Positions 22,560 to 29,569 of a stretch of DNA of 41,595 nucleotides are shown piece by piece (position 1 is the first letter of the stretch; every line of letters starts with the position of its first letter). A program made the translations under genes and the position numbers. The DNA is from Asanoa siamensis (GTDB lineage Bacteria > Actinomycetota > Actinomycetes > Mycobacteriales > Micromonosporaceae), in the NCBI RefSeq assembly GCF_016862555.1, contig NZ_BONE01000069.1, positions 1 through 41,595 of the forward strand, in the 5' to 3' direction. The notes beneath the pieces were generated by a model. It did not search any database, had not been told where the DNA came from, and saw only the letters and a program-made list of their open reading frames with translations.

Positions 22560-23135
22560 GTGTCGACGGATCTCGAGATCACCCTGAACGCCCGCCTCCG
22601 CCCGACGGATCGCGGGGAGCGCTACGAGGACGCCCTCGCCGCGGCGCTGGACGAGCGACGCATCCGCCACGACTTCACCGGCGGTGGCACGCTGCTCTCG
22701 CCGGACCGGGAGCCGACGTACTGCGACATCACCCTGACGATCCGCGGCGACGTGGAGGCGGCGGTCGCCCTGGCCGTCGCGACGCTGGAGAAGGCAGGCG
22801 CCCCCAAGGGATCACGCATCCAGGTGGAGGAGTCGGACACCCGCGAGTTCGGCACGACGGAAGGGGTCGCGGTCTACCTCAACGGCACGGACCTACCGGA
22901 CGAGGTGTACGAGAACAACGACGTCAACGAGCTCATCGCCCGCCTGCTCGGCCGGCTGGGCACCGACGGCCACATGCAGTCCTGGTGGCAAGGGCCGCGG
23001 GAAACGGCGCTCTACCTGTACGGCCCGTCCGCCCCCCGCATCGAGGCACTGTCCCGCGAGCTCCTGGCCGACTTCCCCCTGGCGCAGCGCTGCCGGATCG
23101 TGCCGCTCTCGACGACACTCCCGCCCCGCGGCTGA
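22560..23135 (+). CDS. Conserved-looking protein of unknown function
   Basis: 191 residues from GTG 22560; the reading frame has strong actinobacterial codon bias. It appears to have two alpha/beta halves. The first has RGERYEDALAAALDERR, a GGGTLLSPDREPTYCDITLTIRGD loop and strand, and LEKAGAPKGSRIQVEE; the second has GVAVYLNGTDLPDEVYENNDVNELIARLL and ALYLYGPSAPRIEALSRELLADFP, with alternating helices and strands. No signal peptide or membrane helix. It resembles small stand-alone proteins that accompany immunity or antitoxin-like genes, but I cannot name a family. It diverges from the MmcQ-like gene across about 80 bp. Confidence 0.6.
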   Translation: MSTDLEITLNARLRPTDRGERYEDALAAALDERRIRHDFTGGGTLLSPDREPTYCDITLTIRGDVEAAVALAVATLEKAGAPKGSRIQVEESDTREFGTTEGVAVYLNGTDLPDEVYENNDVNELIARLLGRLGTDGHMQSWWQGPRETALYLYGPSAPRIEALSRELLADFPLAQRCRIVPLSTTLPPRG

Positions 23136-23240
23136 CGCGCCCGGCTAGACCCCCGAAAGGGACCAACCACCGATTTGACCTGGGCTCCTCCACGCGGGCA
23201 AGGTGAGCGGGGCAGTTCAGCAGAAGCAAAAGGGGAACCC

Positions 23241-23348
23241 GTGGGCGCATTCAAGCCGTGGCATCTTGCCGTGTTGTCCATCTGCTGCCTCGGCTCGACA
23301 GCCATCATCGCCGGCGTGGCCCTCCTGGTCGTCCGCCGCCGAAAGTAA
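23241..23348 (+). CDS. 35-residue single-helix membrane protein
   Basis: GTG 23241 with AAGGGG 5 nt upstream opens a 35-residue product: MGAFKPWHLAVL start, a hydrophobic helix with two adjacent cysteines (ICCLGSTAIIAGVALLVV), and a basic RRRK end. The MG-x-x-KPWH start recalls TatA-like and related small actinobacterial membrane peptides, but the amphipathic helix of TatA is missing. Ribosome site, a single helix and a positive inside-facing tail all support a real gene. Likely located in the cytoplasmic membrane; role unknown. Confidence 0.6.
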   Translation: MGAFKPWHLAVLSICCLGSTAIIAGVALLVVRRRK

Positions 23349-23381
23349 TGTAGTCGGGGAGCCGCGGTCTGCGATGGCGGC

Positions 23382-23882
23382 CTAGTCGGGGAGGTCTTCG
23401 ATGCCCAGGGCGTCGGCGAGGGCGACGATCCCGTCGCCGAACGGGCCCGGGCTTTCCTCGATCGCGGCCGCCAGGCGGGCGCGGTTCGCGGTGAGGCCCG
23501 CTCGGCCCGCCCAGGCCAGCAGGCCGGGTAGGGCCTTCGCGTTGAGTGGCTCGAAGATGTCGTCGTCGACGAGCGTCAGCAGGACCTCCTCGTTGAGGTA
23601 GAACTCGACCGCCCCGCCGGTGGGGTCGGCTGCCGTCGCGAAGGCGCAGTCGCTGTCCAGGACCGACAACGCGATGGCCGGTGCCGAGGTCTCCAGGGCG
23701 AGGTCCTTGGCCAGGCCGTCGAGTGACGTGTCGTCGACGGGGCCGAGGAAACCGATCCGCCAGCCGCCCGCGCGGACGTTCTCGGTTACGGAGACGAACA
23801 GGTCCTCGATGCAGGCCAGCTCGTCGAGGCCCGTGTCGCCGGTACGCGCTATCACCACATAACCCGAGTAACCCACGATCAT
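23382..23882 (-). CDS. Unknown protein translationally coupled to DUF4304 gene
   Basis: 166 residues, strongly acidic. It starts MIVGYSGYVVIARTGD, has an alpha/beta pattern with AGGWRIGFLGPV, SAPAIALSVLDSDCAFATAADP, GAVEFYLNEEVLLTLVDDD, and ends in helices (LPGLLAWAGRAGL, IVALADALGIEDLPD). No catalytic motif, signal or membrane helix. The start ATG (23882-23880) overlaps the TGA of the DUF4304 gene as ATGA, so both are made from one mRNA. Acidic, stand-alone and coupled, it could be a partner or immunity-type protein, but this is inference. Confidence 0.65.
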   Translation of the reverse strand: MIVGYSGYVVIARTGDTGLDELACIEDLFVSVTENVRAGGWRIGFLGPVDDTSLDGLAKDLALETSAPAIALSVLDSDCAFATAADPTGGAVEFYLNEEVLLTLVDDDIFEPLNAKALPGLLAWAGRAGLTANRARLAAAIEESPGPFGDGIVALADALGIEDLPD

Positions 23883-24565
23883 CCCTTCAGTTCGGTGCGG
23901 CGCCGGTCGGCGAGGGCGAGGACGTCGGCGGCCAGTTCCTCGCCGCCGTTCCAGGTCGCGGTCTCCGCCCCCGCGGCGGCCACGTCACCGCGTTGCGCGT
24001 GCGCGTAGGCGCGGATGGCCCGGTCGTGCCAGCGTCCCTGGGGAAAGCGGCCGGCCTCGCGCCGCGGGTCCGCGAGCCGTGCGGCGTGGGCCCGGGCGAA
24101 CTCCTCCCGGTGGTGCTCGACTGCCTCGATCATCGCGTCGGCGTCGCCCAGCCAGGTCTTCATGCGGGGGAGGTTCGTCGCCAGCCAGGTACGCACGACG
24201 GTGGCGGCCCGGTCGGCGTCGGCATCCGTGGACAGCTCGAACGTGTGGTCCGGCAGCTCCGCGGTGTCGTCGGTCGCCACGAGACGGTAGTGCCAGACGC
24301 TGTGGTGCGGCATCGCGTGCCGGTGCGGGTCCTTCCGGCCCAGGTAGTAGCGCAGGTGCGGCCCGAGCAGCACCCCGACGTTGACGAAGAACGCCACCTC
24401 CGCCCGCAACGCGACGGTGCGCTGGATGTCGAACGCGATCCCGTCGCCCCCGGCATCGAAGTAGCGAAAGACCGGCCCACGGCGCGTGAAGCCGGCAGCC
24501 CGCGCATCGGCCTCGACGAGCCCGACAAACCGCCGCAGCAAAGCGTTCACGAGACCGCCCCACAT
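23879..24565 (-). CDS. DUF4304-like protein
   Basis: 228 residues from ATG 24565. FVGLVEADARAAGFTRRGPVFRYFDAGGDGIAFDIQRTVALRAEVAFFVNVGVLLGPHLRYYLG follows the DUF4304 pattern (helix, GF-x-R, strand, FxxN-x-G). The middle adds HRHAMPHHSVWHYRLVATDD, and the C-terminal half is helical with RRREAGRF-like charged segments. DUF4304 has no known function and is frequent among immunity-like genes. The gene overlaps the next by 4 bp (ATGA) and ends a 28-bp gap from the arylamine acetyltransferase upstream, so all three could be cotranscribed from the acetyltransferase side. Confidence 0.7.
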   Translation of the reverse strand: MWGGLVNALLRRFVGLVEADARAAGFTRRGPVFRYFDAGGDGIAFDIQRTVALRAEVAFFVNVGVLLGPHLRYYLGRKDPHRHAMPHHSVWHYRLVATDDTAELPDHTFELSTDADADRAATVVRTWLATNLPRMKTWLGDADAMIEAVEHHREEFARAHAARLADPRREAGRFPQGRWHDRAIRAYAHAQRGDVAAAGAETATWNGGEELAADVLALADRRRTELKG

Positions 24566-24593
24566 CCAGCCGGAGACAGCATGTTGTCGTGGC

Positions 24594-25454
24594 TCATGGG
24601 CGGCCGGCCGCCGACCAGGCTTCGTGGGACGTGCGGACGCGGTCCCACAGGGCCGTGCGTTCCGCTTGCGTCACGTCGTCGATGCCCAGGCCGAACAGGC
24701 CCGTGAGCATGCCCCACCATTCCTCGTCGTTGGTGACCTCGCGTTTGGCCACGCCCGTCGCTGTCACCGTCGTCAGGGTCAGGCCCCGGAGGATGTCGGC
24801 GCCGGCCGGGTGGCGGCGTTGCGCGGTCAGCGTGCGGACGAAGCCCGACGTCGGCGACGTCGACAGCTCCGTGTGCATCGCACTGAAGTCGGTTGGACCT
24901 GCCTCCTTGGAGCTGAAGTCCATGCCTTCGAAAGCGCCGACCGGGTCGTGGGTCAGGCGCCAGCCGTCGGGCTCCACAGTGGACCGCGCCAGGTCGAAGC
25001 CGTAAGGTCCCTGCCGGAACGGGCCCGGCGTCAGCGGGACCGGCTCGTGGAGGCCGTCGCCCAGGCCGACGTCGACGAACCAGACCCCGGTCGGGCAACG
25101 CGGGGTCGGTAGGCCGTGGACCGTGAGCACCAGGTGGTTGCCGTTGGCGCCGACCGGCTCGGGGACGCCCCGACCCTGGACGCCGCCGACGTGCCAGCGC
25201 ACGTCATAGCCCAGGTCGGTGAGCAGCGCGGAGAGCGCGCCGTTGAGGTGGTAGCAGTAGCCACCGCGGCCTAGTCGGGCGACGCGGTCGGCGGACTCCT
25301 GCGGGTCGACGGTGGTGGTGCGCCCGAGGTGGATGTCGAAGGTGGTGTAGGCGATGCGCTCCGCGTGGGCGCGGTGCAGCGCGGCCAGTGCTGCGGCGCT
25401 CGGCGGCTCGGCGGGCAGACCGAGACGCCGGAGGTAGGTGGGAACGTCGACCAT
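24594..25454 (-). CDS. nat: Arylamine N-acetyltransferase
   Basis: 286 residues from ATG 25454, the normal NAT length. VPTYLRRLGLPAEPPSAAALAALHRAHAERIAYTTFDIHLG is the family N-terminal domain. The catalytic triad is visible: C67 in GRGGYCYHLNGAL, H107 in GANGNHLVLTV and D128 in WFVDVGLGDG. The enzyme transfers acetyl groups from acetyl-CoA to arylamines and hydrazines; in actinomycetes relatives also act in amide synthesis of ansamycins, but no such cluster is here. No ribosome site precedes the ATG, so the mRNA could be leaderless. It diverges from the MFS gene at 25516 across 61 bp. Confidence 0.95.
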   Translation of the reverse strand: MVDVPTYLRRLGLPAEPPSAAALAALHRAHAERIAYTTFDIHLGRTTTVDPQESADRVARLGRGGYCYHLNGALSALLTDLGYDVRWHVGGVQGRGVPEPVGANGNHLVLTVHGLPTPRCPTGVWFVDVGLGDGLHEPVPLTPGPFRQGPYGFDLARSTVEPDGWRLTHDPVGAFEGMDFSSKEAGPTDFSAMHTELSTSPTSGFVRTLTAQRRHPAGADILRGLTLTTVTATGVAKREVTNDEEWWGMLTGLFGLGIDDVTQAERTALWDRVRTSHEAWSAAGRP

Positions 25455-25515
25455 GCGGAGACCGTACAACCGGGGTCTGACGATTTTCCGGCCCTGCCAC
25501 GGGTAACCGCTACGG

Positions 25516-27093
25516 ATGAAGGGCCGGCTGTACGCCCGGCTGACGGCGGCGCTCGGCGGGCCGGTCCGGACCCGGGTGATCATCCTGCTGGCGCTGGTGC
25601 TCGCCCTGAACTCCGCCGACAGCGGCACGATCGGCGCCGTCGCCGCTCCCCTCGAGGCCGATCTCGGGATCTCGCACGCCGGGCTCGGACTGTTCGCGAC
25701 CGTCTCGTCCGGGGTCGGCGCGCTGGCGGCGCCCTACGCCGGGGTGCTGGCGGACCGGACAGCCCGGGTACGCCTGCTGGCGCTCACGATCGCCGTCTGG
25801 GGCGCGTCGATGGTCGTCGGGGGTCTGGCGCCGGACTACCTGTGGCTGCTGCTCTCCCGGATCACCCTGGGCGCGGCCGTCGCCGCCTCGGGCCCGATCG
25901 TCGCGTCGCTGATCGGCGACCTGTTCGCACCCGGCGAACGGGCGAAGATCTACGGCTGGGTCCTCACCGGCGAGCTCGTCGGGGCGGGCCTCGCCCTGCT
26001 GATCGGTGGCGACGTGGCCGCCTGGCTCACCTGGCGCGCGCCCTTCCTCGGACTCGCGGTGATCAGCCTCGGCCTGGCGGCGGCGCTCTGGCGGCTGATG
26101 CCCGAACCCCGCCGCGGCGGCGCGAGCCGCCTGCCGCCGGTCGACCCACGCCACCGGTACGGCGCCCACCCGCCGTCGCCCACACCCGGCCGCGACACCA
26201 GCCGGCACCACGAAGCCGGCCGCGACCATGACGATGATCACGGGGAACGCAGAGCGCCACCCAACCCGGCCGCGCCGCGGCCGGGCGCGAGCCCGGTCGG
26301 AGACCAGGCCCGCGCCACGATCATCGAGGAGGGCGTGCCCCCCGACGAGGGCCGCGTGTTGCGCGGCGACCCCGACCGGATGAGCTTCTGGCAGGCCGCC
26401 GTCTTCGTCCTGCGCATTCCCACCAACCGCACGTTGATCATCGCGACCGCCGTCGGCTACTTCTTCTTCGCCGGCCTGCGCACGTTCGCCCTGCTCTTCG
26501 CCCTCGACCGGTACGACCTCCCGCAAGGCATCGTCAGCCTGGTGATCATCCCGATCGGGCTCGGCGCCGTGGCCGGCACCATCTTCGGCGGCCGGCTGAC
26601 CGACCGGGCCGTCCGCCGGCGCCGCACCAAGGCCCGGGTCACCGTGCCCGCGGTCGCCTACTCCGCGGCCGCCCTCTTCTTTCTCCCCGGCCTCGTCGTC
26701 GCCGACATCTGGGTGTCACTGGTCTTCTTCACCCTCGGTGCCTGCTGCCTCGCCGGCGCCAACGCCCCCCTCGGCGCCGCCCGCCTCGACATCGTCCCGG
26801 CCGCTCTCTGGGGCCGCGCGGAGAGCGTCCGCACCGTCCTGCAACTCGCCGCCGAAGCCGGTGGCCCCATCGCCTTCGGCTTCGTCGCCGACGAGTTCGG
26901 TGGCATGAGCGGCCGCGGCTCCGGCCTCGGCGACGCCTTCCTCGTCATGCTCGTGCCCCTCCTGCTCAACGGCCTGGTCCTCCTCCGCGCCCGGCGCACC
27001 TACCGCACCGACGTCGCCACGGCCGCCGCCGCCCACACCACAACCGTCAGCCCGCCACCAGGTGCGGCCGGCGGATCAGGCGCCGCGCCTTGA
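25516..27093 (+). CDS. MFS transporter with His/Asp-rich central loop
   Basis: 525 residues, about 12 helices. AGVLADRTARVRLL is the loop 2-3 motif, LSRITLGAAVAASGPIVASLIGDLF the fourth and fifth helix region, and FGGRLTDRAVRRRRTKARV its duplicate in the second half. The unusual part is a hydrophilic loop of about 100 residues between helices 6 and 7 containing HRYGAHPPSP, RHHEAGRDHDDDHGER: nine His and Asp pairs in a short stretch that could bind divalent metal. Substrate unknown. Divergent from the nat gene. Its last 47 bp overlap the convergent HAAS-domain gene, so the two 3' ends read over the same DNA. Confidence 0.88.
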   Translation: MKGRLYARLTAALGGPVRTRVIILLALVLALNSADSGTIGAVAAPLEADLGISHAGLGLFATVSSGVGALAAPYAGVLADRTARVRLLALTIAVWGASMVVGGLAPDYLWLLLSRITLGAAVAASGPIVASLIGDLFAPGERAKIYGWVLTGELVGAGLALLIGGDVAAWLTWRAPFLGLAVISLGLAAALWRLMPEPRRGGASRLPPVDPRHRYGAHPPSPTPGRDTSRHHEAGRDHDDDHGERRAPPNPAAPRPGASPVGDQARATIIEEGVPPDEGRVLRGDPDRMSFWQAAVFVLRIPTNRTLIIATAVGYFFFAGLRTFALLFALDRYDLPQGIVSLVIIPIGLGAVAGTIFGGRLTDRAVRRRRTKARVTVPAVAYSAAALFFLPGLVVADIWVSLVFFTLGACCLAGANAPLGAARLDIVPAALWGRAESVRTVLQLAAEAGGPIAFGFVADEFGGMSGRGSGLGDAFLVMLVPLLLNGLVLLRARRTYRTDVATAAAAHTTTVSPPPGAAGGSGAAP

Positions 27094-27916
27094 GCAGCAG
27101 GTCGAGAAGGCTCACCGCGACGATCACCGCGATCGCGAACTTGACGGTCGAGTCCGCCGCGGCCCCCAGGTAGACAGGCCCGGCGAACAGCACCCGGATC
27201 AGCGCGGCACACGTCAACAGCCCGAGCGCCACGTCGACGTGGCGGGTCAGCGGGCGCCAGCGGCCGTGGACGGTCACGGTCAGGTACAGCGCGAGCTCCG
27301 CGACCAGCAGGGCGAGCACGACCGGCCCCGTGAAGCGCACGAAGTCAGGGTCGAACGTCAGCGCCCGCACCGCCTCCGGCGCGGCACCGAGCCGCTCCAG
27401 CAACCAGGCCGCGCTGACCAGCACGACCGTGCCGAGCACCCAGAAGGCGAAGGCGGCGACCCGACCCGGCCGGTTGACCAGGCCCGCCGCCGACTTCCGC
27501 GGCCGCCACAGGAATCGCGCGGGCCAGCGGCGCCGCGCGAAGCCGGCAAGACCGAAACACACGACGAGGAAACCGGGCCACCACAACGCCGCGAGTCCGT
27601 ACGACCGGTACCAGTCGAGCGGGTCGGTGGCGGCGAGCCCGCCGAGCAGCCAGATCACCACGACGCCGACGACGCTCCACCGCACGAAGCGGCGCCCGTC
27701 GGACGGGTCGACGACGGTCGCGGGCTGACCGTACCGGGCGGCCACGTCCCCCGGCAGGCCGAACGCCCGCAGCCGGGCCAGCGGATCGTCGCTGCCCGCC
27801 AGCTCCTCACGTAGCAGCGCCCGCAGCTCCGCCGCGACGTCCGCGCGCTGGGCGCGCGGCAGCAGCCTCGCCACGTCGGCGACGTACGCGTCGATGAGTT
27901 CTTCGGTGGTGAGCAT
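27047..27916 (-). CDS. HAAS-domain membrane protein, PadR partner
   Basis: 289 residues. The N-terminal 60 residues, MLTTEELIDAYVADVARLLPRAQRADVAAELRALLREEL, followed by LRAFGLPGDVAARYG, form the helical HAAS-like domain that often accompanies PadR regulators. Six or so membrane helices follow (about 80-97, 104-125, 155-175, 195-215, 228-245, 255-275), ending LLKARRLIRRPHLVAG. It begins directly after the PadR stop codon (TAG-ATG, no gap). Family knowledge: PadR-HAAS pairs control membrane or envelope traits. No enzymatic residues are seen. Confidence 0.85.
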   Translation of the reverse strand: MLTTEELIDAYVADVARLLPRAQRADVAAELRALLREELAGSDDPLARLRAFGLPGDVAARYGQPATVVDPSDGRRFVRWSVVGVVVIWLLGGLAATDPLDWYRSYGLAALWWPGFLVVCFGLAGFARRRWPARFLWRPRKSAAGLVNRPGRVAAFAFWVLGTVVLVSAAWLLERLGAAPEAVRALTFDPDFVRFTGPVVLALLVAELALYLTVTVHGRWRPLTRHVDVALGLLTCAALIRVLFAGPVYLGAAADSTVKFAIAVIVAVSLLDLLLKARRLIRRPHLVAG

Positions 27917-28240
27917 CTAGTCGTCACCTTCTGTCAGTCGTCGCACGGCGTCGTTGAGGTCGCTCCACGAGTGGCGCAGCCGTGCGTAGAGCTCTTTCCC
28001 CGCGGTGCTGAGCCGGTAGTAGCGCCGCGGCTGCCCGTCGGTGCGCCACTCGCTGCTCAGCACGCCCTGACTCTCCAGCCGCCGCAGGAGCGGATAGAGC
28101 GTGCCCTCCTCGATCGGAAGACCGTTGTCGGCCAGCGACTGCCGCAGCTCGTAGCCGTAACGGAACTCGCGGAGCTGCGAGAGCACCGCCAGCACCACGA
28201 CGCCGCGGCGCAGCTCGAGCTCCAGCTTGTCGCCAACCAT
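27917..28240 (-). CDS. PadR family transcriptional regulator
   Basis: 107 residues. ELRRGVVVLAVLSQLREFRYGYELRQSLADNGLPIEEGTLYPLLRRLESQGVLSSEW is the PadR winged helix-turn-helix, with the wing TDGQPRRYYRLSTAGKELYARL and a short C-terminal helix LNDAVRRLTEGDD. It is the short s2-type PadR lacking the long C-terminal domain. The ATG at 28240 directly follows a perfect 24-bp palindrome with no room for a ribosome site, so the mRNA is probably leaderless. The stop TAG touches the ATG of the HAAS gene. Autoregulation is very likely. Confidence 0.95.
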   Translation of the reverse strand: MVGDKLELELRRGVVVLAVLSQLREFRYGYELRQSLADNGLPIEEGTLYPLLRRLESQGVLSSEWRTDGQPRRYYRLSTAGKELYARLRHSWSDLNDAVRRLTEGDD

Positions 28241-28276
28241 GCGGCACACAGTACTGTGTGCCGCACAGCCCGTCAA
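28241..28276 (-). promoter_or_regulatory. PadR promoter and perfect 24-bp operator
   Basis: GCGGCACACAGT (28241-28252) is followed at once by its exact reverse complement (28253-28264). On the coding strand TTGACG (28276-28271) and TACTGT (28253-28248) are 17 bp apart, and a start 7 bp past the -10 falls at the A of ATG 28240. The operator therefore covers the -10 and most of the spacer. The -35 overlaps the stop codon of the upstream aminotransferase gene. Confidence 0.85.
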
Positions 28277-29391
28277 AGGGCAACCCGGACCGCCTCCCCC
28301 AGCCGGTCGAGGGCGACCACGAAATCCGCCGCCGGCAGGTGGCCGAAACCCACCCGGAACACGCGGTCGGACTCGAAGAACCACGACCCGCGCCCGACCC
28401 GCACCTCCAGCGCCGGCAACGCCGCGTAGAACCGCCGCACGCCGTCGTCCGGGACCATGTCCGGTCGCAGGCGTACGCAGCAGAGCGCCCCCGCGTCGGG
28501 CCGTAGCACCTCGACGGCCTGCTGGCCGGCGGCCCACGCGGTCAGCGTCGACAGCCCCTCCCGCAGCGCCGCCCGCCGCGGACCCAGCACCTCGGCGCGC
28601 CGCCGGAGCACCTCGGCCGCCAGCACCTCGTCGACCCCGGATCCACCCAGCAGCGTCGTGAACTTGGCCAGCCGCAGACGCGCGTACAGCTTCGGATCGA
28701 CAGCCGTCAGCCAGCCCACCCGCAACCCCGGCGTCCCGTACGCCTTGGACAGTGACGAGCACGTCACCACCGACGGCCCCAGCGCCGCGGCGGACGGCGC
28801 CACCGCCCCGTCGTAGGTCGCGTCCCGGTACGTCTCGTCGACCAGCACGACCGCCGCCGGCGCCACCGCCGAAACGCCGGCGACCAGGTCGGCCAGGTCG
28901 CGCGCGGCCAGGCGTACCCCCGACGGGTTCTGGGGTGACGCGACCGAGACCAGCCGCGTCGACGGCCGCACGGCAGCCAGGACGGCCGCCACGTCGAGCC
29001 GGTACCCGGCGTCGAACGACAGCGGCACCGGGGTCACCTCCGCACCCACCGCGACGAGCTGCGACCGGGCCGGCGGGAAGCAGGGCGTGGTCACCACCGC
29101 GTGGTCGCCGGCGCCGCACGTGACCAGGGCCACGAGGAACATCCCGGCGATCCCGCCGGGCGTCAGCAGCACCCGCTCGGGCGGGACCGACAGGTCCGCG
29201 GCCACCAGCGAGCGCAACCCCTCGGAGCCCTGCGTCGTCCCGTACCCGACGGACAACTCGGACATCACGCCGAGTACGCCGGGCGTGAGGAGGGTGCCGA
29301 GCGTCAACGGCGGGCTGGTGCTCTCCCCGAGGTCGTAGCGGCACGGTGAGTCGACGAGATCCGACATCGGCGCGGGCATGAAACGGTCCAT
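28273..29391 (-). CDS. PLP-dependent aminotransferase class I/II
   Basis: 372 residues from ATG 29391, with further in-frame ATGs at 29379 and 29367. YDLGESTSPPLTLGTLLTPGV, GYGTTQGSEGLRSLVA, RVLLTPGGIAGMFLVALV, VASPQNPSGVRLAARDLADL, VLVDETYRDATYDGAV and SSLSKAYGTPGLRVGWL with K216 as the cofactor lysine give a complete fold-type I enzyme. The late FRVGFGHLPAADF has the carboxylate-binding arginine. The substrate is not readable; it groups with arginine- or tyrosine-type family members rather than with MalY. No ribosome site precedes ATG 29391. Its stop codon lies inside the -35 box of the PadR promoter. Confidence 0.9.
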   Translation of the reverse strand: MDRFMPAPMSDLVDSPCRYDLGESTSPPLTLGTLLTPGVLGVMSELSVGYGTTQGSEGLRSLVAADLSVPPERVLLTPGGIAGMFLVALVTCGAGDHAVVTTPCFPPARSQLVAVGAEVTPVPLSFDAGYRLDVAAVLAAVRPSTRLVSVASPQNPSGVRLAARDLADLVAGVSAVAPAAVVLVDETYRDATYDGAVAPSAAALGPSVVTCSSLSKAYGTPGLRVGWLTAVDPKLYARLRLAKFTTLLGGSGVDEVLAAEVLRRRAEVLGPRRAALREGLSTLTAWAAGQQAVEVLRPDAGALCCVRLRPDMVPDDGVRRFYAALPALEVRVGRGSWFFESDRVFRVGFGHLPAADFVVALDRLGEAVRVAL

Positions 29392-29524
29392 ACGCCGATG
29401 ATCGCCACGACGCCGCAGCCCACGGCAGGGCCAATCGGGTCCGGGTGGCTCGACCGGTGAACGACCCGCCCCGACCGCCCACCGCGTCCAAACCGCCGCT
29501 CGCTTCGAAATGCGGGTCATTCAT

Positions 29525-29539
29525 GATCGTCTTACGATC
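29525..29539. promoter_or_regulatory. Inverted repeat upstream of OFA transporter
   Basis: GATCGT-CTT-ACGATC is a perfect 6-bp-arm repeat ending 30 bp before the OFA transporter ATG, just upstream of the ribosome site AGGAGG. A repressor site is plausible. Confidence 0.4.
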
Positions 29540-29569
29540 GAAACGGTTCAAGCGGCAGGAGGCACCCCC

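Noticed and set aside
23351-23393. 11-bp direct repeat TAGTCGGGGAG (23351-23361 and 23383-23393)
   Set aside because: Short, and one copy is just the end of the coding sequence; no mobile-element or recombination features.
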